NCBI GenBank assembly: GCA_902702965.1
Contig: CACRXP010001148.1
Location: 18,088 to 82,087 of the forward strand
Direction of reading: 5' to 3'
DNA length: 64,000 bases
DNA from: Spirometra erinaceieuropaei
Lineage: Eukaryota > Platyhelminthes > Cestoda > Diphyllobothriidea > Diphyllobothriidae
Under the pieces are notes generated by a model. The model ran no database searches and had not been told where the DNA came from. It worked only from the letters and a program-made list of their open reading frames with translations. Below are positions 1-13,440 of this stretch, piece by piece. Positions within the stretch are counted from its first letter, which is position 1, and each line of letters starts with the position of its first letter. The translations under genes and the position numbers were made by a program.

Positions 1-2160
1 TCCAATTAATTCATCCACGCTTATGCAATTCAACCGAACGTTAAACAAATTAGTGTTACCAAGAACTGCTTCCTGAAGTCGGAAGACAAATTCAACTTCT
101 AAGCATTTTAAAATTTCTGGTTAAACAAGGGACAGTCATTTATTTTGGAACGCATAATAAATTAGCAACCTCTTTAAAGGGCCTGCTAACGAGTGCAAAA
201 TGCTGTATGAAGTAGTAATTTAGAGTAGAATTTCGGTATCATTATACTAACATAATGTACGTACTCCGAACAAAAGTTAGTCATAGATGAACAGAAGAAT
301 GTCTATCCTACACAAGTCTGTAGGTACAAGACATGTTACATGTAGTACTGTATATACGCTGTGGATTATCCTTGTGGATGCAAGTTCCTCCTTATGTCTC
401 TTTTACGCATGATACTTCTTCTGGGTTACGGAAACATTACTAATGACATTGCAACAGGTCTTGATTATTTTAAGTCTATTTCCCCTTGTGTTCGTTAAAA
501 TGCTCTAGTAATTACAAAATCATATCGTGAATGAGAATCGCCTTCTGCTATCCAGCTACGGATTAAATTTGTGAACATTTTGAACACAGCCTAAATGTTC
601 CTGAGAAGGCGTATACTTACATAAGGATTTTTTACTTTTGAAGAATTTTCCACTTAAGATGAAGTTGTATTAATTTTAAAGCAACAATAAGTATTTTTTG
701 AGGTTTCAGGTCCAGAGAACAATAATCCTCTTAGTTTTTGACAACCAAACAATCACAGTGCATTTTTACTGATAAGAGTTAAGGCACAGCGGTTGTCAGA
801 GCTTCATCTACGTCGGGTCCTAATTAAAAATTCCTCGGGATCTGGTTTTGGGATTTTCGCACTGTGTTTAAATATGTTGACAAATTGGAAATATCCCCTG
901 CGATGCACCTAATGTTTGTCAATTATTCCTCTCTCTGGCCGGTTGACGTTATGGATGAGTAGGAGTGGGCTGTGCATCGAATGCTCCTCTGCGATTCCGA
1001 TTTGCTACTATAACCTCTTTTTTTGTTACAGGGATTTGAATATTACTGAAGGTGGTGTTCAGACTCCATTTAATGAAGTGCATTACATTAACGAACGAAA
1101 TTCGCTTGCACTTAACCGGTTACATAAATTTGTTTATTCGTAGCACGGGCAGTAACCGTTTTTACCTGTGGGTGACTTACAAATAAACACAATGCATAAA
1201 GCCTAAATGAAATAAAGGGTTAATTCACAAAAAATATATAAGTGAATGATTTTTAAAGATTATACAGGCTACTTGGGGCCCAATATGTAAACGCAAATAC
1301 AATTATGATGCTGGGCAAGAAGTTGGCATTAGAGGTTTGACGAAGAGAAATGTTTTTTACGCCGTTTCACCGTGTACTGTATTTTATCTACGGATATCTG
1401 ATACCTGACAATGAGATGCCGAACAAATTATATGTCAAATAAAATCGCCAATGCAAAACGGTATCTTGAAATGTCTTCTAAAACGTTTCACACACACTTC
1501 AGATACAACTCCGAGTATTGCAAGGTGCTTATCTAGCGCTTACTAGTTAACCAGCAATTTACTGTGTCAAAATGAAGATATCTATGGTTTTCACGTTCCA
1601 AAATGATGGAACAGTCCCAATTCCAGCGTAATCCTTCCAATGTCTTAGCCCTGAAAATCTTGTGGATGTTCCTCTCGTTTGAGAATTATGTACTGACATT
1701 CTCCTGAATCAAGACTGGGAGAACCCTACGGGCTGCCAAAGCGCACGCGCATTTTAAACTGACTTGTCCGTCGTGCATATCGCCAAAATATTTCATTCTG
1801 AATTACGGAAAAAACACTTGCGAAATTCTTATTAGCGGCTGGATTGTTGTAGTGTAAAAAGATGCTTACATATATCGGCAATTAAAAAGACCGCTTGATT
1901 GGGACTTTCTGTATGACATATGGCCCATCCGAATTGGAGGTGAGTTTATCGTCTCCAGATGTCGCTTAAGACGACTTAAATATAATTTGGATTTTCAAAA
2001 ACAGTTAACAGTGATTTGGGCAAGCATTTATACTCAGAATAAATTGCAGTTTCCTCTTTAATCAAAAGGTTAGTTAGCGAGTCCGGAATAACAGAAGTTG
2101 TAAACGTTATACCGAGCTACATTCCACCATCGTTGCGAACAATGTCCACTGCGTTCACAC
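1..2160. other. No gene recognised
   Basis: I read this stretch in both directions and found no recognisable protein motif, RNA gene or clear repeat. Reading frames are short and look random. It could be intergenic or part of a long intron. Confidence 0.5.
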
Positions 2161-2169
2161 TCCAAGTTG

Positions 2170-2300
2170 AGAGCAGGGATGGTGGCTTGTGCGTGATTTA
2201 GTTTATAGTCAATTTTGGCTTGCATAGCATTTACCGCGCTCTGTCCTCTTGCCTCCACCTAGAGCCCATGTCAAGAAGGAGCCAAGAAGAACGGAGGCGG
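2170..2300 (+). repeat. Dispersed repeat R, copy 1
   Basis: This ~130 bp segment aligns with 4350-4490 (same strand) and 21100-21235 (reverse strand). Shared landmarks, in order, are a TTAGTTTATA-type block, a run of C-rich sequence ending near CCCATGTC, and a TCAAGAAG block. It has no coding character I can defend. It may be part of a longer unclassified interspersed element. Confidence 0.5.
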
Positions 2301-2748
2301 GAGGGCGCAGGTGGATCGCACGGTCGAGCCCACATCTTGGTGCCTTATTCCAAACCCTATGGTCAACACAAAAAATCCACAGTTTTTTGACCAAAAACAA
2401 CAATGAGGGAGGTGTCATGGGTCCCAGTATGCGCGTCGTCTGACGGCAACCGAGTCTGCCAGAGCACAACGAAATTATGGCATTTTTTATGGTGACGCCT
2501 GTCAGAATCCGATATGGCCTTCGTTTTGGTCCAGCGCAACTACCACGTGGCCCGTCTTGGGAGGACTGCGTGTTATATATCATATAATCACAGATCGGGG
2601 AAAGCAAACACAAGATGCGTGCTAAATGGTCGTGAATTTCAAACGAGGTACTCTCGATTTGATCAACGTAATCAAACAGAGATGACATTTTATAACCGCA
2701 AGCAATGATGTCCATCCCGCGCACGAAGGCGTCGTGAGTGCAGGACAA
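2209..2748 (-). CDS. Unrecognised 179-codon open frame, probably chance or repeat-derived
   Basis: This is the longest open frame in the first 13 kb, but I recognise no domain, signal peptide or transmembrane segment in it. Its 3' end runs into dispersed repeat R, which argues that the frame belongs to a repeat or is accidental. No splice context or neighbouring exon supports a gene. It is recorded only so that it can be tested. Confidence 0.1.
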   Translation of the reverse strand: MSCTHDAFVRGMDIIACGYKMSSLFDYVDQIESTSFEIHDHLARILCLLSPICDYMIYNTQSSQDGPRGSCAGPKRRPYRILTGVTIKNAIISLCSGRLGCRQTTRILGPMTPPSLLFLVKKLWIFCVDHRVWNKAPRCGLDRAIHLRPPASVLLGSFLTWALGGGKRTERGKCYASQN

Positions 2749-2889
2749 TACCTTTCACGCAAGTTCGATATAACTGGTAACGGACGTTTTCAGCATCTGC
2801 GTTCACACACGCTGCTCAATCACCCGAAAAGTCAGAATCCAAATAGCCGGGGCCAGGCTAGCGATTGATGACTGATGTCTACGCGTGCG

Positions 2890-3750
2890 ATTCACAACCT
2901 AATGTCCTCAAATGCATTTAATGTATGCACAAAATGTAGCTACAAAGATTTTTATTTTCGCAAGAGTGCCCTACAGACCGAGTTAAGCAGGCATCATTGA
3001 GTTTCTTTCTTAGCTATCGCACCAGTGGCCTAAAAACACACAGTTCTGACAATGTAGTGCCATTAGTTTGCAACGTTTCAAGCCATGACATTCGGGGCAG
3101 GGCAAAAATTCAAACACGCTAGACTGAGCACGACAGAAACATTTTTGTGGAAATAATTATCCATAAATCGAGTTCACAGCTTCTTTCCCGCCCATATCCA
3201 CGCCGGTCAACCAGCTGGCGATTTGACTGGGTTCAGCTACCAGCGAGGGCCTACAAGTCCTGGTAAGTAAGTTGTTATATAAGACAAGCAACCGCGTGAT
3301 GACTGCATGTTCAGCATAAGCGATGGGTGTTGCAGAGTGGGTTTGTATGCAGATTGAGGCTGGGTCTGGCCGCCGGATACTTTGGAAAACCGTTCTGAAG
3401 CCGTATCTGGCCAGATATGCCCATGCGGTGAGTGCTCATGACACTAGTTTACCAGCATTTGGGTTGTGAATTAACAATGGGCTGGCCACGCCGACTCATG
3501 AGTCATATGTGCAAAGACGGCATGGAACTAATGGGCTTGTGTCCAGTATGGTGGTCCTTCTTGTAATGCATTTAATGGTGCCGGTGGTGGTAGTACTAAC
3601 GATAGAGTTGCCTCCGTGGGGTAGGTGCACATACGTAATCGCATTCGACTCGACATGGTCCGAGTGATTGTAGATTCGGCTTTATTCTGGGACTGACGTT
3701 TCTTGGTTCCTATAATTCCTAACTTTGACTTATTTTTCCTACAAAGATTT
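2890..3750. repeat. Tandem duplication 1, left copy
   Basis: This segment aligns in the same orientation and order with 3980-5300. Matching blocks include ACAACCTAAT near the left edge, a GACAATGT/TTTCAA block, a GGCTTGTGTCCAGTA-like block and a GTAATCGCATTCG block on the right. The copies are clearly diverged, so the duplication is old. No coding frame is conserved between them. Confidence 0.6.
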
Positions 3751-3979
3751 TCCAAAGAAACATAACCGAAATTCGGGACTTTGTTGGTGTAGATTTTGCA
3801 GGCCTTTCCTCATACAGTAGCGTGCTTAGAAAAACCGTTGTTTTCATTTAAGTAGTATGCTAAGGGAAATATCGAAATTATGTCAGGCTGAAGGCTGTGG
3901 GTGGCCGAAGGAATGAATGTTGTTAGAGATCCAATTTGATACGTTTGATTGACAGAAATCGGCTCGTTTATGCGAGGGA

Positions 3980-5300
3980 AACACAACCTAATATCTTGAA
4001 GTAATTATCGTGTTTTCACAAAAAGTAGCGAAACGGAATTTGCATTTGGAGGATTGCCACGGTGACCGCACCAAGAACACGTCAATGCGTTTGCTTCTGA
4101 GCCATCTCGCCACACAGTCTTGACAATGTTGTACCGGATATTCCGTTGTTTGTCAAAGTTTCAAACCACGAAATTTAGGGCTCGATGATATGTTCAAACA
4201 TGTAAAAACTGTTATACAAGGCATGGCAAAAACATTTTGTGGGGATGCTGTTCCCCGAATCGTCAATCAGCTGGTGATAGAATTGGCTGCGGTGTCTAAC
4301 AGTAGTTCAGCCTTCGTCCTGCCGATGTCAATCGTGTGCTCTATAGCAAGGTGAAGCAGGAGCGGTGGCGTGCGTGTGGGTTAGTTTATAACGAATGCAG
4401 ATTAGCAGAACATCTACCACACTCTCCCCTCTCCCCACCTGGGCCCAATGTCGAGACATTGTCAAGAAGAGACAGGTTCGGGCGCGGCCAATACCAAACC
4501 TCCGCATACCGCTATAACCCCTAACCGTAAACAAATGCTTGAACAGGACTGCAACCAACCACGACAGCATCATAACAGGTCAGAAAGACGAAGATAATTT
4601 GGCAACCATGCTCACAATCTGTAAACGCAACGAGATCACAAGAGCACCTACCAGCGGGGAACCAGCTTTTATAGGACTTCCAGCGCATAGGAGGCTTTGA
4701 GGACCCAAGTTTTCTGATCCTGACAGTATCTAGCGGAGGCCCGCACGACCCAGTGTGCAAGTTGTGAAGCAAGATAAACGGAGCAACTTGCCTCCAACTC
4801 GCGTGTCGAGTGCACTTTTAACGCATGTGATAGGGTCGGCATGCCCATTGGGAGTAGTAGGGCGCTATGTGGTGAAAGGTTTGGACAGTCGGACTTTTCG
4901 ACAACGTTCTAAAGCTGTACACTGTGAACTAAGCCCATGCATTAAGTGCTTTCCATGGCCGGCTCAAACGAAGGTAACGGGTGTACGACCATGCTCCGGG
5001 CATTGGTTTATCACAATTTGTGTTATGAATTAGCAGTTGCCCGTCCACGGCGATCCATGATACATATGTGCGAAGATAGTGTGTATATTATGGGGTTGTG
5101 TCCAGTAAGCTGGTGGTTCTTGTAATGACTTAAATTGTAGCAAAGCTGGCAGGGCTAACGATCGGATAGCTTTTGTAAGATAGCTGCACAGATGTAATCG
5201 CATTCGCCTCAACAGGTGGATGGATGAGAAGTCCGCTTCATTCCAGCGCTGGCGATTCCTTGTCTCTACCATGCGAAATCAGACTTATTTTTAGAGGAAG
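3980..5300. repeat. Tandem duplication 1, right copy
   Basis: This is the partner of 2890-3750. It is longer mainly because of about 400 bp (roughly 4335-4750) with no counterpart in the left copy. That extra piece contains a copy of dispersed repeat R. Outside it the two copies stay collinear. Confidence 0.6.
4350..4490 (+). repeat. Dispersed repeat R, copy 2
   Basis: This matches 2170-2300 and the reverse complement of 21100-21235. It lies within the extra segment of the right copy of tandem duplication 1, so it either arrived after the duplication or was deleted from the left copy. Confidence 0.5.
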
Positions 5301-8300
5301 AATTGGCGAGCATATGCTGATTTCGATTAATTTACCTCAGGCCAGTTCCAGTATATGGGGACGGTGTAGAAGCAAATACATGTCGTTGTGTTTGGCCTAT
5401 GTGACCCAATTTACATTCAAAGTGATTCTGTGCGAAGTGCCTGTTAGTGCCAGTTGATGTATGACGACCGTTTTGCAGTGGATATGGTCAGTTCTAAATT
5501 GGTACAGTCGAATCTAAATGGCATTCATATTTATTTGCATGCCAACTTTTGCGTCGTGTAAGATATGTCACCCTGTTCAAAGCCTAGGTCATGAACACTG
5601 GTTTTGCATATTCGTGCTGATGTCGGCATTTGTAATATATTGATTGACTGGCTGTCGATCCTGAGGTCTCGCAGCAGGCGTTCGTGGCCATGGCAGACTG
5701 CAAGAGAATTAAGATGGCGGAACAAGTATTCACCTCCGCTTCCTTTCATTTTTCCCTGCGAATGCTCCTGAGACGCCTACGTTTTCATTCTTTCGAGCCA
5801 ACCATACGTCGTTGAATTATGGTGACATTTGAGTAAAGCTTTCTGGACGACCAACAACATCTGTCGCGATTGGCAGTAATATCTTCCAAACCGACAACAG
5901 TTATGTGAAATTTAGTCCCCGTCTCCTGGCCCTTATTTTGCAGCTGGCGGACTGCAAAGAGCATGACGCTATTTTTGCGATGTCTTCGGCATACACACCG
6001 AATTTGCGGCAGGCTTGCCTGTTCGCAGTATGTGAAAAAGGCGATTAAGGAGGACGCGGCCGTGAATTTTATCAGCGATGATGGCAAGAGATACTCCTCA
6101 AGAGTTATCACTGAGCTGTCGGTTTCATTCGAGTTTATACAACTGGATTATACGTTGTCGCCGCAGCTCCGGTTGAAGTAACGTTAAGATTACTTTAACG
6201 GAAAGTTATGCATAATTTGGAATCCAGCAGTATTGTGCCGGCTCTTGGTGTTTTTTGGACGTGACGAGCACTAGGCGCAGAAGCGAGCAGTGAATAGTAG
6301 TTTAGGTTTATATGAAGCTGTTTGCTGATAGCGTCGGTAAATCTACATTTCAGGTTGAGGACGATTTTAAATTACCCTGCACCGCACTTCAGAATCGGCT
6401 ATTTCGTCATGAGTAGCATTGTTCATTTTTCGCCGAGCAACGAGTTGTATACCTTTGTAGTTTACGTACGTGCACGAGACTCAAGGAATATCCAGTAACT
6501 CCCACATGTTAAATCGAAGAAGTGGGCATTTCTACACCCAGCATATACGTAAGGAAAATACCCGCTACTTAAAACCTCGACGCTGCCAAACCAATGACTG
6601 CGGAGGCAGAAAGGCGACAACAACATTTCCAGTTTTAAAGCCATAATTCGGACGTCGTTGCCGATAATGTACACAGTGTGCTTCCCAACAGACTGAAAGC
6701 TGGGACACTAACGTTTACGCGAATATGTTTACGTTGACAGTTACATTGCATTATACCAACCATACTCTCTCATTCTCCGCCATTCGGTCCCTAGGAAAAG
6801 ACAAAGTTATGGAGATCGGAGACAAGCAGTGACGTGTAGGCCGCTCTGGCCACCTGGATGATTCATCAAATATACCGCATAGCTTGTTTTTTGGGGCAAA
6901 ATGAGGACTATAATAGACTCAGGTCGTTCGGCTTGCAGTAAACGTTGTAACTGTCCTCGACAAGATTGCAAGTAGCACAGTATGTGAAACCAAGTCATGA
7001 CAACGAGCTTTCAATTTGTCCACTTTTGGTAATCATTTCGATTTTATGAATCATTATTACATCGCCAGTTCGACGAGTATTTTCAAGTAAAATTGTTGTT
7101 GATCCTGCAGCTAAAATTAGCACACCCAATAAAAGGACGCTTTAGCGATTCCATACAGCAGTAAGTTGAAACGTGTACTGATTTTCCGATTAAAAATATT
7201 AAAAAATTATTATGCGCAACAGTTTCCAACAAGTTATCTGTAAAAACGTTTGTCGAAGGTTTGTAGACACGAGCTTCTGATCTAATCACGTAAATGTTGA
7301 TCTATGAGAATCTAAGATATTAATTGAAATAAATCACGAAGGCATCGATGAGCATTTGTGCAACAGCTAAGCAAACCGTTACGGTATAGCCTACAATAAA
7401 ACTTCTAGTTCAGAAATAAACACAATTAGTGAAAGGTTATCACAACAGGATATACGATCCTTGTTAATTAATTTCTTCAGTTTGGTAAATGCCGCCGCGT
7501 TATAAAAGTGTTAACTGTGCATGTTAATTTGGCTGCTACAATAGAGTATTAGGAAACAATGATATGGATGCATTTGTAAATAAAAGCTCTATTTTGGCGC
7601 AACTTTTACCATGTTTCTAAAAATATCGGCCAAATTACCATTCAGCGACTCGCAAGCGGAGCTGTATGACGATATTCTTTAAATGGAATCAGATTAAAAA
7701 GAAGAAGAAGAAGAAGAAGAAGAAGAAGAGAAAACTACGCGTGGCCCTGTGTCTCAGGGATCTCTTTATGCGGGATGTTTACCTACGTGCGCAAAAATAC
7801 CACTTTGCACGTATTCAAGACTGGAGGAGCCAAACAGTGCCATCGTCAGGGATATTGCAGCTCTGCGTACATGAAAGGCCTTTCAGAAGTGACCGTGCAC
7901 ATTGCTGCGGACCTAGGTGTTAAAATGAATCCCTGCTCCGTAGTCACCATTTGTAATAAGGTTAGGAAAATCAGGGACCGACTACATGCCTAGGAGAATT
8001 CCGAAAAAGTATGGCACCAGGTGCACAACCTGTCGTTGTGTCTATGCAGGGCGGAATTAACACCTATTATGATCGCAGTTGCATGAACATAAATCGACTT
8101 TGTGACAGGGTCGTGGCTTACTATAAGTGGCTCCCCACAACTTCGAAACAATCCTTAAGTGTAACTTCTGGGCCACCAAGATAACAGTCCTAGGCAGAAG
8201 CAACACAATTCCGGACTTGAGTGGAAACTGGGGATCGGATAATAACTCGGCTAATCGTTGTATCGAACTTGTGTCAGCATGCGGGGCCCTCCGATCTCAC

Positions 8301-11300
8301 GTCAAGACCCTCATCGCTGATCATTCATGGGCTACGACTCAGTAATTCGCACTCGTTCTGCTGATGTTGCTATCCATAAAGATGAAATTTTGCGAGTTGC
8401 AAAACCTAAAAATTGACGCATCAGACCTGTGATCAACCAGCCTTTCTTCTGATTCCTGCAAACAATTTGAACTCCAACTTCCGCATCACCTCGTGATTTC
8501 TGACAACCCCAAATATAATTATGCAGCCCCTTAACTTTTATTAATCCTCTTCTGCAAGTGATAAACCTCTGTAGCCTGAAATAAAAAGATTTATTTTCCC
8601 TAACGATCAGATTTGGCCTACCCACAGGGGTGTTGTGCTCCAGTTAGCGAAAAACGTTGCCGAGCTATATCGGCTGCTAACTGTTGGAGATACACTTTAC
8701 ATGAAAGCTCATTGAAGCATGCATTATCTGTAATTATGATATTGTGGTTCATATTTCCTGAACTCCTTCAAACGAAAATCTCATTGTCTTCAAAACCTCT
8801 AATTCTCTCTTTTTTATAATTTCGCATGCCGGCTGCCAATTTGCAGACGCGTGAGTAAATGCCACACAACGGATTTTGGCGGACGTTTTTGGGAATGCCA
8901 CAAGCTCTAAGCAAAGGATATGGCCAAAGAATGTCAAAAGAAGCTGAAATTCCAGTCATAGACAACATCGAAATAGTCTGCTTATTTCACCATATTCTGG
9001 GAAACCATCAATAATCATCTAATACCTATCTGTTATGTGGGAAGCATCAGACAAGTAGAATTTTTACACAAAATCGAATAAGTCACTTTCGGCATCAAAA
9101 GTTTTTAATTATTTTATTGACGGCTGCTCACCCAACCATTATGCGAAAGACTCAAAACAGGTTTGCAGAAATCAATTTTAATTTACAACTGAGTCATCTG
9201 GCAGACCGTAGTACTTTGAAATACATAAATTAAACACGTCTGTATTCCTACTCGAATAAAGTCCATCTACGCATATTTTTTCCACAAGTATGCTAACAAA
9301 TCGGAAATAGCAGGGTCGCAATTTGCGAAGGCTAGTTTTCCATTTAACACACATATTAGCGCCGTTTCTCGACTACCGACATCTGGTGATACAACCGGCG
9401 AGAAATGTCAATATTTCGTGCGTTGTTTGCAAATGGGCTGTTACGACTCAAATAACACGTTTGCTGCCTTTTGCACTTTTCCACATAACGAAAACCAGTT
9501 CGCGTATTCGCTGTTCAGAAACAGGCAACATCGCTTGGCATGCTATATGAACGCTTTAATTGAGGAATCCCCGGAAAACGTGAATGCTTGTCATTGGCAT
9601 ACACTCAAGCTTAACGCTTTTCGAGGGCCCATGAAATAACTTAAGCTATAAAAATAGGGAATATCCTAAAAAAACTTAGCAGGCCGATAGTCTTTCCATG
9701 GAAGCGTAATCTAATCGCCACGAAATATGTGTATTTTATACTTCGACGTTGGTGAATACTAAAAACCCAACGTTAAACCTTATCGCTTTCCACATTAAGC
9801 TTAGGAGATATAGAAGAAACACAGAAAACATCTTAACCGTCAAATTACTGCAATTGACTAGTAAAGCTATCTAGTGTTGACGCCAAATGACGTAAAATAT
9901 TTTCCTATTAACATTTCTGTAATCTTTGTGAGAAAATTCAGGTGGAAAAATATTTACTTTCTATTGAATGCTATAGATGCGAATAATTCGAAAACACAGC
10001 GTTTCCAACGTTGCCAAACGATCAGTACTTCCTCAAGTTGACGGGCACCTTGTTGACACCGTATAGTTATCTACTTTACAAGAAAGGGTACGTCCTGTTA
10101 GCCATACTTAATATACGTTTTTATTTTTTCTTCTACTTTGAACACAATACGCAGCCCTTTTATCGAGCACATCAGAGTCAGGGTAATAACAATGCAACAC
10201 TGAAACACAGAGTAACCCTCTCGGCTACAAAGCATAAGTCACTGCTCCGCAATCTCGACGCGATACTTCAGAATATCCATAATGAAAAGTATTCGATTAT
10301 TGTGTGGGCTACTGACTTGATTTTGCGCCTGTGGATCACACATAGCATGTCTACGCCCTCTTGGATTTATGTCTAACTTTAATGCTGATTTGCTATAGCC
10401 GCAGGTAAAATGAAAGGCGCATAATCTAACTTCGATTGATTGTTTGTAATATTGTACTTTTTGCTACGTACATGTGGTGAAACCGGCTTAATTTGAGAGT
10501 AAAATAAGATAGGCACTCGTTTTTACTTACAATGTGAACGTTATGCATTGTATACGCGATTCGTTTTCAACAGCGTTTTTCTACGGAGAAGCGATAGGTT
10601 TATTTCAAAAAGTAATTTGAGGACAGTTAAGTCAGCGCCTGTTGTTGATTTGTGTATGTCATTGGAAAATGCATGGCCATGTGTCTGTCAGATTTCGAAT
10701 AACAACAGGCTTGTTTGTCGAAATCAAATTTAACACTCCATGAGTTATGGAAGATAGACCATTCCGTGTGAGGCGCATTAAGAACATCCAGAACGTCATC
10801 GATGACGAATATTGTACTTTAAGAAGAGCTCCGGAGTTATTTTGTTGAAGGTGTGGCGTGCAAGATAGAAGCGCAGCAGCATAAATCTCCGTTTCATTTG
10901 CTGCGCCAAACGAGATCGTATTACATTAATTTACAAAAAATGGTGCTTCTTCACTAGCATGCTAAGCTGTTGTTTTTAAAAGACTGGCATTTAAAGTAAA
11001 CTGCCCTCACAACAGATCCCATGAATATAACCCAACCATGGAGTAAATGCGTGCAATGTTGATTTTGCTGTTTTTAATGGCTCTCTACGATGTTTCGAAG
11101 TTTTATGAATTAACCTTTTTTAGTGAACTTCTAATTCCTTTATTAATGATGTAACCCGGTCTTTGTAGTTGTTGTAATATATTATGCTGCCTGTGACTAC
11201 CTTATTCCACCTTTCAGCATCAATACTGACGATTTTTTAATGTACGGAAGGACAGACATGTTGGCCTTCTTTAATCTACACGTCAACATTTGAACATCAA

Positions 11301-12630
11301 ACACAACATATATGGTTATATAGCTGGACACCATAATTTTGCACGCATGCAAACAATGCTTGTAGTCAAAAAGCAACCGGTTCTTCGCATTTGACCATTA
11401 AATCATACTTATTGTCTGCTAAATAGAACATCGAGAACAGCCAGAGGGGCGATTCCTTCACAGCTAATGAAAGCACCTGCACACGATTAGTTATCCCCTA
11501 CTTTGGTCTAATTATCGCCAGACTGTAAATATAACCGACAGACCAGTTTGCATTATTGAAAAAAGCTGGATTTCAAGGTTCTAAAAATTTGAGATTGGGT
11601 ACATCTGACAGCTAAAAGTTCACAAACAGTAATACCAATTTTTCGTGTCTTCGCCAGAACGCCTTTTACATATACCACCGTTCGCAGTACGATTGTCTTT
11701 GAGAACACCATTCAACCCTTTTACGGTTTAATACAGAGGTATGCTTCATAATCTTATCAGTGAATTCCTCCTTAAGAGAGTATAGTACAGTCATTCTGTT
11801 ACCTTTGGTAAAAGGCAAGTTAACAATTTTCCATGGCCACTAACGTGGAGATTTATAATGGACAATTTGAATTGGTTTGTGGATCGGAACTTTTCTGGAG
11901 ATCAGTAGTTTCATTGAGCATGATGCAGTTTAATCAGCGCGGCGTCAAAGCAGGTCAGACGTAATACACAACTTGTTGCGTTGCGCAGCTCGTCTGACTG
12001 ACGCCGTTCTACTATTTTCTCGCTGTGTCTGTGAGTTGCATAAAAGTAAACGACCAGAATGGACGCAGTTATTCTAGGAACTCTGTAGGTGTAAGCGCGA
12101 ACGAGAAGTTTGATTTGCCGTGAATTGCGAATGAACGTTCTGCTGGTAAAGGCTGTGGCCAGATTGTGCACCGCGTACTAGCCCAGCACTCATTTAGGCC
12201 GCGAATTAGGAGATAAAGTGGCTCGAACAAGTGCTTTATTACCCAGTGGTTTTGGATCCTCACTTGAATTCATCATCAGAAGCAGAGTAAGATAAGGGTA
12301 GTGAATTGCCTAGGTGTTGCTATATTTTTAGGATGTAGTTGCTCGGCCGTTACATGCCTATTACAGTCGGCAGCCCCTGAGTGCATCAGAGCTCGACTGT
12401 CCGGGTGTTGAATTATGCCGTTGCTATGCAGTTTCTATGCGCCCGAGTACCGGTCAAGATTATCGGCTCGCATGCCTATCACACGCCGCCGAGTGACTGT
12501 CTACGAAATGTCGTCATCCGTGTGGACTCTTGGGTGTTTTGACTCGCCAAATCATTAATGAATACAGTATTCGTAATTACCATATTATGGCTCACATGTT
12601 TTAAAAATATCCATCAAATGACACGCGCAG
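5300..12630. other. No gene recognised
   Basis: This is seven kilobases of moderately AT-rich DNA. Open frames of up to about 120 codons occur on both strands, but none shows a domain, motif or repeat match I recognise. The only clear structure is a GAA microsatellite near 7700. It is likely intergenic or intronic. Confidence 0.45.
7700..7730 (+). repeat. GAA trinucleotide microsatellite
   Basis: About ten uninterrupted GAA units follow a short A run. It is purine-only on the plus strand. A chance frame through it reads as poly-lysine and should not be taken as protein. Confidence 0.95.
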
Positions 12631-12639
12631 TGTCTTTAA

Positions 12640-13440
12640 AAACACTTTTCCTCTCTTTTGTACACCAGCTTATGCTGGCAGACAGTTTATGACGCAAAAT
12701 GTAAGATGTAAGTATACGAAAACTTAGTGATGAAAAATTAGCAACAAGCGTCCACTTAGAAAACCCTGGTGACGGAATCATACTTAACCATGGAAGCAAA
12801 CATCCTGCAGCGAATAAAAGAAGCTGTGTCCGCACTCTTTGCGATCGGGCTTATCGCATCTGCAACATTGGTAACTTACTTAAGAAAGAATTGGCCTACT
12901 TATATCGGTCATTCCGTTCCAACGGATATCCTGTCAATTTTGTAATAAACTGTCTCAGATGCCAGAGACAACCATTAAAGCCCCGAGTCTAATGGTGATA
13001 GACTGTCACAGAAAGTCTATTTACTGCCGTACATTCAAGGACTATCTGAAACACTCTCCAGAAAATTAAAATGCTTTGGCATATCCATTGCACACAAGCG
13101 CACATCTTCCCTACGCGAGACATTATGCCGAGTAAAGGACTCGGTGCCCAAAGAACAACTTACTAACGTCATCTAGCGTATACCGTGCGCCAACTGCCCT
13201 TGTGGTTATATTCGCCATACAGGCCGATGTCTTGGGACTCGCATTAACGAGCAGAAGTTAGCCCTACGTCGACGTGACCCCCCTGTGTCTCGTGTTTACG
13301 CACGCCCTTGAGAATGACCACCGCTTCATTTGGGACGGTAATCAAGTGATTTCAAGCGGTAACACCATTGCATTCTGGCACGAACAGCATCAATCGCCAC
13401 ATCAATCTAGACGCTTATTATAAGGGCTTACGTACACGCT
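12640..13440 (+). pseudogene. Penelope-like element relic 1: RT C-terminus and GIY-YIG endonuclease
   Basis: Read with frameshifts, this stretch shows the end of a Penelope-like element polyprotein. Near 12750-12850 there is an RT-tail block with KRSCVRTL followed by DRAYRI, then FRSNGYP at about 12900. A GIY-YIG-type endonuclease follows: an RIPCANCPCGYI block near 13175-13215, a GTRINE block, a RRRDP block, and the C-terminal SINRHI.LD signature near 13385-13410. At least one in-frame stop sits just before the RIPC block, the Gly of the expected YIG is Arg, and the frame shifts near 13310. The copy lacks its 5' two thirds and is dead. Confidence 0.8.

Noticed and set aside
5785..6111. 108-codon minus-strand ORF
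   Set aside because: No domain, no exon borders in phase with neighbours; indistinguishable from chance.
7666..7923. Lysine-rich small protein
   Set aside because: The lysines come from the GAA microsatellite and nothing supports the remainder.
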